From assembly GCA_004558825.1 (NCBI GenBank), contig SFDB01000003.1:35465-99464 (forward strand): DNA of 64,000 bases. Reading direction: 5' to 3'. Under the pieces are notes generated by a model. The model was not told where the DNA came from. It saw nothing but the letters and a program-made list of their open reading frames with translations, and ran no database searches. Source of the DNA: Clostridiales bacterium (lineage in GTDB: Bacteria; Bacillota; Clostridia; Christensenellales; CAG-138). Numbering within the stretch: position 1 is the first letter of the stretch; every line of letters starts with the position of its first letter. The position numbers and the translations under genes are program-made. This document shows, piece after piece, positions 8,685 to 16,999 of the stretch.

Positions 8685-9797
8685 CTATGCTCCCTTTCTT
8701 GACCTGAAAAATATGAACACAAATACGACTGCACCAACAAGCGACGTTACAACGCCGATGGGAAGCACCGCCGGGCTTGCTATCGTGCGCGCCGCAAGAT
8801 CGGCAAGCATAAGGAAAATCGCGCCGAAATAGACGGAGGCAGGGAGGAGGCTTTTATGATTAGGGCCGGTTATCATACGGATAATGTGCGGTATGACGAG
8901 TCCGACAAAGCCTATGGTTCCGCCTATCGATACACATACACCTATGAGCACCGAAACGGATATAAGTATTTCAAGCTTAACACGCCTTATGTCAACACCT
9001 ATACTTCTGGCGTTATCCTCTCCGACAGCAAATGCATTCAATTCAGGCGCACGTCTCAACAATGCAATTCCGCATACAATGAGTACGGCAAGCAGCACGA
9101 TCACGTTTTTATAGTTGCTGCCCGATAAGCTGCCCATTGTCCAGAATGTAATGTGCTTAACCTTTGACGAAGCGAACGTAATAATTAGGCTGATTATGCT
9201 TGACACAAACATCGAGTATATTACGCCTAAAAGTATTATTGTATTTGTAGAAAGCGAATGGTCGAGCTTATAAGCAAGAAGAAGTATTACTATCAATGAA
9301 GCAAAGGCGAATATTATTGACATCACCATCGTTCCGGCCAACGGCAGAAACGGAATGGTTATATCAAATGCTATAGCGATCACGGCGCCGAGTGAAGCGC
9401 CTGACGATACTCCGAGCGTTGAACCGTCGGCGAGAGGGTTTTTGAGAAGGCCCTGCATTGCACATCCGCAAAGTGAAAGAGCCGCGCCTACAAGCGCAGC
9501 ACACATGATGCGCGGCAGACGCACAGACATGATTATGGATACATACGAAGGGTCGGACGATTGATGAAGTCCGAACAACGATTTTAAGATGATGTCTACG
9601 GTGTCTTTAACCGGAACATTCACGCTGCCGAGACAAATGCAAATTATCGCCGTCGCAAGCACCGCAATGGCGAGTATCAAATGGCCGAGCCAACTAAAGC
9701 CGCTACGATTGAAAAGCGGTTTTTTCGCTCGAACAGTTGAAGACGGGGATGACGATGCATCCCCGTCAAATGGCAATTCCTTATGCCGCATTGTCAA
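8685..9797 (-). CDS. btuC: FecCD-family ABC transporter permease, probably corrinoid
   Basis: 370-residue membrane subunit of a binding-protein-dependent importer, with about ten membrane segments after a ~30-residue charged N terminus. The family hallmark '[16 protein letters not shown]' is near residue 290 and '[19 protein letters not shown]' near residue 95. The likely start is TTG 9797 (GAGG 9 nt upstream), overlapping the binding-protein gene by 17 bp; ATG 9791 is an alternative. Works as a dimer with two BtuD-like ATPases and the lipoprotein encoded just upstream. Confidence 0.9.
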   Translation of the reverse strand: MTMRHKELPFDGDASSSPSSTVRAKKPLFNRSGFSWLGHLILAIAVLATAIICICLGSVNVPVKDTVDIILKSLFGLHQSSDPSYVSIIMSVRLPRIMCAALVGAALSLCGCAMQGLLKNPLADGSTLGVSSGASLGAVIAIAFDITIPFLPLAGTMVMSIIFAFASLIVILLLAYKLDHSLSTNTIILLGVIYSMFVSSIISLIITFASSKVKHITFWTMGSLSGSNYKNVIVLLAVLIVCGIALLRRAPELNAFAVGEDNARSIGVDIRRVKLEILISVSVLIGVCVSIGGTIGFVGLVIPHIIRMITGPNHKSLLPASVYFGAIFLMLADLAARTIASPAVLPIGVVTSLVGAVVFVFIFFRSRKGA

Positions 9798-10713
9798 GCT
9801 TTATATCCTCATAAACGAATTTAAACAATGCTTCGGCAGCGTCAACGAGACGCGGACCGGGGCGCGAAATAGCGTTCGAATCGGAATTGAATACACGGTT
9901 CTCCTTGATAGCGGTTATGTTTTGCCAGCCCTCTCGCGCAATAATTTCCTCGACGGGCGTTGGACCGTCGCCGTAATACATCGATATTGTTACGATGTAG
10001 TCGGGGTTACGCTCGATGACCTGCTCTTCGGATATCTCTGCCCAGCCGGATATGTCCGCAAAGGCGTTCTTAAGTCCAAGCATGGCGGCGATTTCATCCA
10101 TAAATGTGCCGCTGCCGGCTGTCCAAAGGCCGTATTGAAGAGGGGAGACCTCGAAATAGACCGTCTTTGTGCCGTCACCCGTCGCCTTAGACCTTATCTG
10201 CTCAAAGGAAGCCTTCATGCTTTCAACGAGCTTTGCTGCCTCGTCGTTCATGCCTACGACTTTGCCTATCATTTCGATGGCCGCATATACGCCATCGATA
10301 TCATTCGCTGCGCTTACGACGACTTTTATGCCCGCCTCTTCAAGAGCCGCGACCTGCTCCGTTGTCTGATCCATGGTGCTCATAAGCACTACCTGCGGAT
10401 TGAGAGCAATTATCTGCTCAACATTCGTTTCACTGCCTGATTCAACTTCGGCAACTGCCAAAACGTCTTCGGGATAGTCGCAATATTTGCCGCGTCCGAC
10501 GAGTTTATCGCCTGCGCCGAGTGCGTAAACTATCTCACAGTCTGCTGCGGTGAGCGCTACAATACGCTCAGCCGGAGCATCGAGCTTGATTTCGCGGTCG
10601 GTCATATCCTTAAATACAACCGTACCGTCATTTTGGGTCGATATCGAGCATCCGACAAACGCAAATGCTGTCAACGCAGCCATTACAACAGCTAAAACTT
10701 TCAGGTTTTTCAT
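9781..10713 (-). CDS. btuF: Corrinoid/siderophore-binding lipoprotein
   Basis: 310-residue periplasmic-binding-type protein anchored outside the membrane. The N-terminal signal ends in the lipobox 'AFVGC' with Cys22 as the lipidated residue. 'RIVALTAADCEIVYALGAGDKLVG' style sequence and 'NPQVVLM' mark the helical-backbone (class III) fold that binds B12, haem or siderophores. AAGGAGG lies 8 nt before the ATG. First gene behind the cobalamin riboswitch, hence the B12-type assignment; without the riboswitch a siderophore would be equally likely. Confidence 0.88.
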   Translation of the reverse strand: MKNLKVLAVVMAALTAFAFVGCSISTQNDGTVVFKDMTDREIKLDAPAERIVALTAADCEIVYALGAGDKLVGRGKYCDYPEDVLAVAEVESGSETNVEQIIALNPQVVLMSTMDQTTEQVAALEEAGIKVVVSAANDIDGVYAAIEMIGKVVGMNDEAAKLVESMKASFEQIRSKATGDGTKTVYFEVSPLQYGLWTAGSGTFMDEIAAMLGLKNAFADISGWAEISEEQVIERNPDYIVTISMYYGDGPTPVEEIIAREGWQNITAIKENRVFNSDSNAISRPGPRLVDAAEALFKFVYEDIKLDNAA

Positions 10714-10764
10714 AAAACACCCTCCTTAATTTTCTGAAAAGAATAGCATCGATGGAGGAGGGGT

Positions 10765-10797
10765 AAAAAATATCGCTTACCCCTAAAAGCAAGCGAT
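10765..10797 (-). terminator. Riboswitch expression-platform terminator
   Basis: Minus-strand hairpin with 7-bp arms (10791-10797 and 10772-10778) around a GC/AU loop, followed directly by a run of six T (10765-10770). It lies between the cobalamin aptamer and the btuF ribosome site, as expected for ligand-induced termination. Confidence 0.8.
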
Positions 10798-11026
10798 GAA
10801 TATGCTTAAAACAAATCAAGCAGCTTCGCCCCGCCCCAGGAACTTCAATGTGTAAACAGGTCTCCCGGCTTGGCTTCATCCTAATCGGACACCTTCCCGC
10901 CACATGGCAGTGGTAAAAACATCCTTTCGTCAGCTTCACGGTTACTGGGCTAGCTCGGAAATCGCATCCGAATTCCCTCGGCATTTCTGCCGGCGCAATG
11001 CGCAAATACACACGCTATTCAATTTC
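10798..11026 (-). ncRNA. Cobalamin riboswitch
   Basis: On the minus strand the conserved aptamer blocks occur in the right order: 'AGGGAATTCGG' at about 10970-10980, 'AGCTAGCCCAGTAACCGTG', 'TACCACTGCCATGTGGCGGGAAGGT' region at about 10885-10917, and the B12 box 'GCCGGGAGACCTG' at about 10857-10870. It is followed by an intrinsic terminator and then btuF. This is the standard layout of a transcription-terminating B12 riboswitch: high cobalamin should shut off uptake. Confidence 0.93.
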
Positions 11027-11032
11027 GAGTGT

Positions 11033-11061
11033 ATTCTATCACCACAGGGAAGATGTGTCAA
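11033..11061 (-). promoter_or_regulatory. Promoter of the riboswitch-btuFCD operon
   Basis: Minus strand TTGACA (11056-11061), 17-nt spacer, TAGAAT (11033-11038). Transcription would begin near 11026, immediately ahead of the first riboswitch helix. Confidence 0.85.
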
Positions 11062-11094
11062 CAATTTATATTATAATGAGTCAGCAACAAAACA

Positions 11095-11124
11095 AAAGTT
11101 GCCGTATTGTCCACGGCAACTTTT
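11095..11124 (-). terminator. Terminator after tRNA-Gly/tRNA-Lys
   Basis: 12-bp perfect stem (11095-11106 with 11113-11124), 6-nt loop, starting 1 nt beyond the encoded CCA of tRNA-Lys and followed on the minus strand by GTTTTG. Confidence 0.8.
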
Positions 11125-11201
11125 TGGTACCCCCTCAGGGACTCGAACCCTGGACACCCTGATTAAGAGTCAGGTGCTCTAGCCAACTGAGCTAAGGAGG
11201 C
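11125..11201 (-). tRNA. tRNA-Lys (anticodon CTT)
   Basis: 77-nt cloverleaf with encoded CCA. Anticodon loop CTCTTAA between CCTGA/TCAGG arms gives CTT. T-arm GGTTCGAGTCC is intact. Second of two co-oriented tRNAs sharing the promoter at 11320-11348 and the terminator at 11095. Confidence 0.97.
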
Positions 11202-11222
11202 ATTTATCAAGTCGGACTAATT

Positions 11223-11298
11223 TGGAGCGGGAGACGGGGCTCGAACCCGCCACCTCCGCCTTGGCAAGGCGGCGCTCTACCAAATGAGCTACTCCCGC
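11223..11298 (-). tRNA. tRNA-Gly (anticodon GCC)
   Basis: 76-nt cloverleaf with encoded CCA. Acceptor GCGGGAG/CTCCCGC pairs perfectly; anticodon loop TTGCCAA between CCGCC/GGCGG gives GCC. Confidence 0.97.
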
Positions 11299-11319
11299 AT
11301 TAGTCATTCGACGGTGGTT

Positions 11320-11348
11320 ATTCTAACGCATCAACCATGTGTTGTCAA
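11320..11348 (-). promoter_or_regulatory. Promoter of the tRNA-Gly/tRNA-Lys unit
   Basis: Minus strand TTGACA (11343-11348), 17-nt spacer, TAGAAT (11320-11325), about 20 bp before tRNA-Gly. Confidence 0.85.
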
Positions 11349-11396
11349 GCACCGCTAACGGAGAATTTTATATATAATTTGATTTCGCTTTTCTAC

Positions 11397-11425
11397 TTGT
11401 TTTTTTCAGAATCATATTGTATCAT
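11397..11425 (+). promoter_or_regulatory. Promoter of tRNA-Ser
   Basis: TTGTTT (11397-11402), 17-nt spacer, TATCAT (11420-11425), 13 bp before the tRNA. Less close to consensus than the divergent tRNA promoter. Confidence 0.6.
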
Positions 11426-11438
11426 ATTCAAGCGTCAC

Positions 11439-11528
11439 GGAGAGTTGGCTGAGTGGTCGAAGGCGCACGACTGGAAATCGTGTTTACGGGGAACCGTAAC
11501 TAGGGTTCAAATCCCTAACTCTCCGCCA
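11439..11528 (+). tRNA. tRNA-Ser (anticodon GGA)
   Basis: 90-nt class II tRNA with long variable arm and encoded CCA. Acceptor GGAGAGT/ACTCTCC; anticodon loop CTGGAAA between CACGA/TCGTG gives GGA. Confidence 0.96.
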
Positions 11529-11530
11529 TG

Positions 11531-11569
11531 AGTCCGCCGTAATTTTGATAGAATTACGGTGGACTTTTC
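11531..11569 (+). terminator. Terminator of tRNA-Ser
   Basis: 14-bp stem (11531-11544 with 11552-11565, one G-U pair) followed by TTTTC, 2 nt after the tRNA CCA. Confidence 0.85.
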
Positions 11570-11661
11570 ATTCCTTGCTCCTTTGAAATAATGCTGAGAG
11601 CGTGATACAATCCGTACATGAAAATAGCTTTTGTAAGCTGAGATTTGACCGAGGTGAACGC

Positions 11662-12156
11662 ATGGCGAATACCATAACAAGCTGCAGAATTCTGTGCAGT
11701 GTAATGCTGTTGTTCTTTCCTGTGTTTTCTCCTTTGTTTTATATTTTATATTGTGTGGCAGGATTTACCGATATGATTGATGGGGTTATTGCGAGAAAAA
11801 CAGGTTCCGTCAGTGAATTTGGCTCTACATTAGATTCTGCTGCAGATTTCGTATTTATTACGGTTTGTCTTATTAAACTGTTGCCGGTATTGACTATATC
11901 TACACAGCTTTGGATATGGGTCGGCATGATTGCAGTCACAAAGATTATTAATGTAATTTCCGGATACATAGTTCAGAAAAGGTTAGTAGTAAAGCATACC
12001 GTTTTGAACAGGATTACAGGGGCTATGCTGTTTATTCTTCCATTGACCGTGTCCGCCGTTGATTTGAAATATAGTGCAAGTATTGCTTGTGCCGTTGCTT
12101 CATTTGCCGCACTTCAGGAAGGATATTTAATCAGGATGGGTAGTCATAAACAGTAG
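11662..12156 (+). CDS. CDP-alcohol phosphatidyltransferase family protein
   Basis: Integral membrane enzyme of phospholipid synthesis, 164 residues from ATG 11662 (GAGGTG 5 nt upstream). The family signature D-G-x2-A-R-x8-G-x3-D-x3-D is complete as 'DGVIARKTGSVSEFGSTLDSAAD' stretch near residue 40. Several hydrophobic segments follow. The acceptor alcohol (glycerol phosphate, serine, inositol) cannot be told from the sequence; it is somewhat shorter than PgsA. The region uses more AT-rich codons than its neighbours, which hints at separate acquisition. Monocistronic, between tRNA-Ser and glyS. Confidence 0.88.
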   Translation: MANTITSCRILCSVMLLFFPVFSPLFYILYCVAGFTDMIDGVIARKTGSVSEFGSTLDSAADFVFITVCLIKLLPVLTISTQLWIWVGMIAVTKIINVISGYIVQKRLVVKHTVLNRITGAMLFILPLTVSAVDLKYSASIACAVASFAALQEGYLIRMGSHKQ

Positions 12157-12277
12157 CGCGACTTTTTGCCAAGCCGTCGGTTAGCAGAGATTGCGTACTG
12201 CTTTTTATCGGTTCATATGAATACTCTGCCGGTTTTCTGCTCTTACGCGAAGCTTGCTTTGACAGGCGTTATCCGCC

Positions 12278-12306
12278 TTGACAAAGATACGCTGCGATAA
12301 TATTAT
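12278..12306 (+). promoter_or_regulatory. Promoter of glycyl-tRNA synthetase gene
   Basis: TTGACA (12278-12283), 17-nt spacer, TATTAT (12301-12306). The leader to the start codon is only about 22 nt, too short for a T-box. Confidence 0.85.
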
Positions 12307-12334
12307 TATATGGAAATTCTTAAGGAGAACTGCA

Positions 12335-13726
12335 ATGAATACAAAGGTAACTATGGATAAACTCGTTGCGCTCTGCAAAAACCGCGGATTCATATTTCCG
12401 GGGTCGGAAATATACGGCGGCCTTGCGAACGCCTGGGATTATGGACCGCTCGGTGTCGAGTATAAAAACAATGTAAAAAGGGCATGGTGGCGCAAGTTTG
12501 TACAGGAGTGTCCGTATAACGTGGGCATGGACTCCGCGATACTCATGAACCCCGAAACATGGGTGGCATCGGGTCATGTCGGCAATTTTAACGATCCGCT
12601 CATGGATTGCAAGGCCTGCAAAGCTCGTTTTAGAGCAGATAAGCTTATCGAAGACTATGCTTTTCAGCATAACCTCGAAGATGTTCATCCTGACGGATGG
12701 ACAAATGAGCAGATGTTTGACTACATAAATGAGCACGACATAGTTTGCCCCGAGTGCGGCAAGAAAGACTTTACGACGATACGAAAGTTCAACATGATGT
12801 TCAAAACGTATCAGGGAGTTAACGAGGACACGGCGGCAGAGCTTTATCTTCGTCCCGAAACCGCACAGGGTATATTCGTGAACTTTAAAAATGTGCAGCG
12901 CTCAATGCGAAAAAAAATACCGTTTGGCATCGCTCAGATAGGCAAAAGCTTCAGGAACGAGATAACCCCGGGCAACTTTACGTTCAGGACAAGAGAGTTT
13001 GAGCAGATGGAGCTTGAATTCTTCTGTGAACCCGGAAAAGACATTGAATGGTACAATTACTGGAAGGAGTATTGCAGAAAGTTTCTTCTCTCGCTCGGCA
13101 TGCGAGAGGAAAATATGCGTCTCAGAGAGCATGATCAGGCAGAACTTTCGCACTATTCAAACGGAACAACAGATATCGAGTATCTATTCCCGTTCGGTTG
13201 GGGAGAGCTTTGGGGCGTTGCCGATCGAACCGACTACGACCTTCTTGCGCACGCAAATCATTCGGGCGAAAAGATGGAATATCAAGACCCGTTTACAAGC
13301 GAGAAGTATGTCCCGTACTGCATAGAGCCGTCGCTGGGCGCGGACAGAGTAGCGCTTGCTTTCCTGTGCGACGCATATGACGAGGAAGAGCTGGAAAGCG
13401 GAGATGTACGAAACGTTCTGCATCTGCATCCCGCGCTTGCGCCTTTTAAGGCGGCGGTGCTGCCGCTTCAAAAGAAACTCGGCGATAAGGCGCGTGAAGT
13501 ATATGCAATGCTGTCTAAACGCTTCAGGATCGACTACGATGACGCCGGAGCTATCGGAAGAAGGTATCGCAGACAAGATGAAATAGGAACGCCGCTGTGC
13601 ATAACCGTTGATTTTGATACTCTCGAAGACGACACCGTAACAGTGCGCGACCGCGATTCGATGCAGCAAATACGTCTTTGCATAGACGAATTGTGCTCAT
13701 ATATCGAAAGTAAAATTGATTTCTGA
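12335..13726 (+). CDS. glyS: Glycyl-tRNA synthetase, single-chain (alpha2) type
   Basis: Charges tRNA-Gly. 463 residues from ATG 12335, with AAGGAG 7 nt upstream. It is the eukaryote/archaea-like homodimeric class II enzyme, not the bacterial alpha2beta2 pair: it begins '[20 protein letters not shown]' and carries the motif 2 region '[21 protein letters not shown]' (class II arginine) and the C-terminal anticodon-binding domain '[14 protein letters not shown]'. Cysteine pairs 'CKACKARF' and 'CPECGKK' look like a small zinc site. Standalone transcription unit with a strong promoter; no T-box is visible upstream. Confidence 0.96.
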   Translation: MNTKVTMDKLVALCKNRGFIFPGSEIYGGLANAWDYGPLGVEYKNNVKRAWWRKFVQECPYNVGMDSAILMNPETWVASGHVGNFNDPLMDCKACKARFRADKLIEDYAFQHNLEDVHPDGWTNEQMFDYINEHDIVCPECGKKDFTTIRKFNMMFKTYQGVNEDTAAELYLRPETAQGIFVNFKNVQRSMRKKIPFGIAQIGKSFRNEITPGNFTFRTREFEQMELEFFCEPGKDIEWYNYWKEYCRKFLLSLGMREENMRLREHDQAELSHYSNGTTDIEYLFPFGWGELWGVADRTDYDLLAHANHSGEKMEYQDPFTSEKYVPYCIEPSLGADRVALAFLCDAYDEEELESGDVRNVLHLHPALAPFKAAVLPLQKKLGDKAREVYAMLSKRFRIDYDDAGAIGRRYRRQDEIGTPLCITVDFDTLEDDTVTVRDRDSMQQIRLCIDELCSYIESKIDF

Positions 13727-13760
13727 TAACGTGCGGCTTTGACAGCCATACAAGACGTTC

Positions 13761-13804
13761 AAAATGAGCGTGCCGTTTCACAAGTTCGGTATGCTCATTT
13801 TCAT
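13761..13804 (+). terminator. Terminator of glyS
   Basis: 15-bp stem with two mismatches (13761-13775 with 13787-13801), 11-nt loop, ending in TTTTC; 35 nt after the glyS stop. Confidence 0.65.
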
Positions 13805-13926
13805 GTTTGTTGAAAGACGGCGCATTATGTCGCATGAAGCTTAACCGGATTTATTATTTACTCCGAATGTCGAAGCAGTCTATAACATGGGCAAAAGCTT
13901 ATTATGCTTTAATAAGTATAAGCAAA

Positions 13927-14169
13927 GACCGCCTTATCCGGCGGTCGCAGCTTGTAGAACAACCCCGTGTTTGTTAAGGGGCCGCAGCCCCTTAAGTTAA
14001 TTCCGGCTTTGACGACATGTGCGTCAAAACGGATGAAAACCCGGAGGTTTTCGTACTTTGCGGGTTTCGCCGCCCGGAAGCGAATGTGAGATACGAAACC
14101 CTTAAAAACTCGAAAAAGTGGCGTTTAACCACTTTTTCGACAGTATCAGACCGCCGTTATCCGGCGGTC
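13927..14169 (+). repeat. Dispersed structured repeat, copy A
   Basis: 243-bp non-coding element whose core matches 63139-63392 (there on the minus strand). It opens with hairpin GACCGCC-TTATCC-GGCGGTC (13927-13946) and closes with almost the same hairpin (14149-14169). Between them are further stems: AAGGGGC/GCCCCTT near 13976-13993, GACG/CGTC near 14011, GAAAACC/GGTTTTC near 14035-14052, CGGG/CCCG near 14061-14076, and AAAAAGTGG/CCACTTTTT near 14114-14138. Reading frames through it are not conserved between copies. It lies downstream of glyS and is read in the same direction. Confidence 0.85.
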
Positions 14170-14201
14170 ACGTTGATTACAAGATAAGATGCGACAGCGC
14201 A

Positions 14202-14933
14202 TCAAAGATTTCTGCGAATCTTCACAGCTTCATCAGGCTTATCGGTGATTATTGCATCTACGCCCATGCTCATGAGCTTGCGCATGGTGTCGATACTATC
14301 GACAGTCCATGGATGGATGGCTACGCCGCTTGCTTTACATCCCTCGATAAGGCCGGGCGCCTGCAGCGCGACAGCATAGTGGGGGTGGATAGCATTTGCG
14401 CCTAAGTATTTAGCATATTCCCAAGGGTCATACAGTGCGCAGCCATAGAGAAGACCGATTTTTGCATCGGGATTCACTTTGCGAAGCTCCATAAGCACAT
14501 AGTGATTAAACGACGAATAGATTATCCTGTCCGAAACTCCCATTTGGGCGGCTAAACGGACTATTTCATCCCAAATGCCGTAGTAGATTATCTTATCGCA
14601 CTTGAGTTCTATATTCATGTAAAGATTTGTGCCGCGGACAAATCCGAAAACCTCAGTCAGTGTTGGGATTCTTACGTTTTTGTATTGCTCGATCCCGTTG
14701 GAGAAGTCGAGCTGCTTAAGCTCTTTACATGTCATATCCTTTATAAATCCGTTTCCGTTCGAAGTTCTGTTTACGGTTTCGTCATGGATTACGACGAGTT
14801 TATTATCCTTTGTCATATGCACGTCAAGTTCGATACCGTCTGCGCCCATTTTGAGTGCAAGATCGAATGCTTCAAGTGTGTTTTCGGGTGCGTATGCGCT
14901 TGCGCCCCTGTGCGCCCATACAGCTGTTGCCAT
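14202..14933 (-). CDS. glpQ: Glycerophosphodiester phosphodiesterase
   Basis: Hydrolyses glycerophosphodiesters to glycerol 3-phosphate and an alcohol. 243 residues from ATG 14933 (AGGAGG 8 nt upstream). The GDPD catalytic pattern is clear: 'WAHRGASAYAPENT' (His, Arg), 'DGIELDVHMTKDNKLVVIHDE' region (Glu, Asp, His) and the late 'HPWTVDS'. No signal peptide, so it is the cytoplasmic (UgpQ-like) form. Monocistronic, convergent with the repeat element downstream of glyS. Confidence 0.93.
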   Translation of the reverse strand: MATAVWAHRGASAYAPENTLEAFDLALKMGADGIELDVHMTKDNKLVVIHDETVNRTSNGNGFIKDMTCKELKQLDFSNGIEQYKNVRIPTLTEVFGFVRGTNLYMNIELKCDKIIYYGIWDEIVRLAAQMGVSDRIIYSSFNHYVLMELRKVNPDAKIGLLYGCALYDPWEYAKYLGANAIHPHYAVALQAPGLIEGCKASGVAIHPWTVDSIDTMRKLMSMGVDAIITDKPDEAVKIRRNL

Positions 14934-14967
14934 ATATACATCCTCCTGATAATTCACTTTATAGTTT

Positions 14968-14994
14968 ATTATACCATTTTTCGGCAAAACACAA
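14968..14994 (-). promoter_or_regulatory. Probable extended -10 promoter of glpQ
   Basis: Minus strand TGG-TATAAT (TATAAT at 14968-14973) gives an extended -10; the -35 (TTGTGT, 14989-14994) is poor and spaced 15 nt. Confidence 0.55.
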
Positions 14995-15040
14995 GCTCAT
15001 ATATTTGAATAATTTATGAAATTGAGGAAATAATCGTATT

Positions 15041-15421
15041 ATGAGAGCATTGGAACTAATGACTGCGTTTGTAATAGGCGCAATAGGGTATGTTATAGTA
15101 GAGATTATTTATCGCGGCTATAGTCATATAAGTATGGCAGCAGCGGGCGGATGCGCTTTTATGCTGATTCACGGGTTGTTTACACGGTACGGGCTACCAA
15201 TATGGAGTAAATGTATAATAGGCGCTTTCCTTATAACCTGCATTGAGTTTATTACGGGATTCGTGGTAAATATTAAACTTCGGCTGAACGTCTGGGATTA
15301 TTCGGTCGTTCGGCTGAATTTGTACGGGCAAGTCTGCTTGAGGTTTTCGATATTATGGCTTTTATTGACGATACCGCTAATAGGCTTGAGTCAAGTTCTG
15401 CACGCGCTGCTTAAAGCTTAG
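15041..15421 (+). CDS. Small membrane protein of the putative type IV ABC transporter (CmpB, PF06541-like) family
   Basis: 126 residues with about four hydrophobic segments covering most of the chain. The start 'ELMTAFVIGAIGYVIVEIIYRG', the central small-residue turn 'MAAAGGCAFMLIHGL' and the ending 'VWDYSVVRLNLYGQVCLRFS' match what I remember of this family ('WDYS...N..GQICL'). The family's biochemical role is not established. Its stop codon overlaps the stop of the convergent VanZ-domain gene by 4 bp. Confidence 0.7.
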   Translation: MRALELMTAFVIGAIGYVIVEIIYRGYSHISMAAAGGCAFMLIHGLFTRYGLPIWSKCIIGAFLITCIEFITGFVVNIKLRLNVWDYSVVRLNLYGQVCLRFSILWLLLTIPLIGLSQVLHALLKA

Positions 15422-16860
15422 CGGGCGCCGTTTATAATGGTTTTCCATGTATAGCGATTGCCGGTTGCATTTCTTGTCGCCGAAAGCGTTACGAAGTATA
15501 TGGGAATTAGCTGCTTTTTTGCAGCGATACGAGTATATGAAAGCGCAACATCGCTAATTACCATATTAGAATACCCGCTAAGCCTGTAGCCAAACCGTTT
15601 CGCTCGTTCAACGGCAGCAGTCGGCGGCATTATTTCAATCATGCGGGAAGCTTCATAACGAAGCACATCGAAGTTCATATATGATATAACGCAATCACTC
15701 GCAAGTATTACGGTCGCATTTCCGTCCGTTTGCTTTTGAGGCCATGTACTTAAATTGGACGGTTCTTTTTCAATAGTAAGAACGATGCGCTTGCACGCCA
15801 ACGCAGTATCGTGAGATGCATTTCCGTATATATCACAAATCTCCGTTTTAACATTGCTTATTATTTCGTCCGATTCAAGAAAGTGCTCTACTATACGCTT
15901 GGCTGCTTTGATACACTCTTCATCTGAAATAAGCGATTCTCCCATCGGCGCGGCGCCGAAAAAAGAATATGTCCAACGACCGTCGTCAAAAACAGATAAG
16001 CGTTTCCCGCATAGTTCACCCTCAAGCATACCGTCTGCACTTTTGCGTAAATCAAATCTTTCGCCCGTCAAGCGTTCCGCAGCCTCCGCGAAAACCGCGC
16101 TTATATCGATTTCCGACAGCGAATAGAGCATTGCGCTTTGTGCAAAATCATAATCGTTCATGAGCACTTGCGCATCGTGCGGCATCATCATGCTTGCGGC
16201 TATTCCGACTCTGTCAGTGCCGTAATACGCTTTGTCAGCAGCGAACGGCGCAATTAAAATAAATGCGGCTACTAACGCAAACGCGGTGCAAGCACAGGGG
16301 GGATAGGGCATAATTCCGCGTACGCTCCTGTAAAGGCGCAGCTTTTTTAGCAATGCGTCAACGATAGCAAATATACAAAATCCAACGATTCCGCCCAGTG
16401 TATTTGCTATAACGTCATCGATGTCGGCAACACGGCCGATAATGTACTGTATAAACTCGATTGCAAGCGTTATTCCAAGGCACGAAAACAGTGTTGCAAT
16501 AAATCCGAATGATTTTTTGTCTATGACTAGCGGCAGCAAAAATCCGAGCGGCACGAACATAAATATATTGAGCATAAACTGTGAATTTACAAGCTTTTCT
16601 CCATATGCATAGGTGTAGAAAAGAGTCTCTTTCAAAGGTGATATGTTCAACGCACGCCCGTATGCGGCCGTTCTTCCGCCCGAAAACACTATCAGGAACA
16701 ACACGATCATATAGCATATAGAACAAATATTAAATGCGTGCCGCAACGGATTACATGGTATGCGCTTTTTACGGAGGACAAAAAATATCGGCAGATAAAC
16801 AACCATGCTGATTAGCAGAGCAAGCGGTAGTAAATATATCGCTGTCATAATATGGCTCAT
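15418..16860 (-). CDS. VanZ-domain membrane protein with large extracytoplasmic C-terminal domain
   Basis: 480 residues from ATG 16860 (GAGGAGG 6 nt upstream). The N-terminal ~190 residues form a VanZ-like four- to five-helix domain: 'LNIFMFVPLGFLLPLVI' and 'LAIEFIQYIIGRVADIDDVIANTLGGIVGF', the usual VanZ core. After another helix near residue 220 ('FALVAAFILIAPFAA') comes ~260 residues of soluble sequence that should face outside. Its end ('MIEIMPPTAAVERAKRFG', 'LIPIYFVTL') resembles YycI/YycH-type regulators by eye. VanZ proteins are linked to glycopeptide resistance and envelope; no resistance role can be claimed here. Confidence 0.8.
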   Translation of the reverse strand: MSHIMTAIYLLPLALLISMVVYLPIFFVLRKKRIPCNPLRHAFNICSICYMIVLFLIVFSGGRTAAYGRALNISPLKETLFYTYAYGEKLVNSQFMLNIFMFVPLGFLLPLVIDKKSFGFIATLFSCLGITLAIEFIQYIIGRVADIDDVIANTLGGIVGFCIFAIVDALLKKLRLYRSVRGIMPYPPCACTAFALVAAFILIAPFAADKAYYGTDRVGIAASMMMPHDAQVLMNDYDFAQSAMLYSLSEIDISAVFAEAAERLTGERFDLRKSADGMLEGELCGKRLSVFDDGRWTYSFFGAAPMGESLISDEECIKAAKRIVEHFLESDEIISNVKTEICDIYGNASHDTALACKRIVLTIEKEPSNLSTWPQKQTDGNATVILASDCVISYMNFDVLRYEASRMIEIMPPTAAVERAKRFGYRLSGYSNMVISDVALSYTRIAAKKQLIPIYFVTLSATRNATGNRYTWKTIINGAR

Positions 16861-16935
16861 GCCGAACCTCCTCATTTGTATTATATCATATGCGCTCAGC
16901 TCAAGTATAGGCTGCTGTGTCGCTTTGCCGACTAT

Positions 16936-16967
16936 CAAAAATCCACCTTGCGAATATCGCAAGGTGG
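16936..16967 (-). terminator. Terminator of arginine deiminase gene
   Basis: Perfect 11-bp stem (16943-16953 with 16957-16967), 3-nt loop, followed on the minus strand by ATTTTTG. Lies between the arcA stop and the VanZ-domain gene. Confidence 0.88.
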
Positions 16968-16999
16968 GGAAGAGTAAACTTTATTCGTCTCTATACGAA

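Noticed and set aside
12157..12334. T-box leader for glycyl-tRNA synthetase
   Set aside because: The consensus promoter lies only ~30 bp from the start codon, so the leader is too short.
14016..14180. Frame through repeat copy A starting ATGTGCGTCAAAACG
   Set aside because: Copy B keeps the beginning but amino-acid-changing substitutions dominate and a frame-shifting indel follows; no ribosome site.
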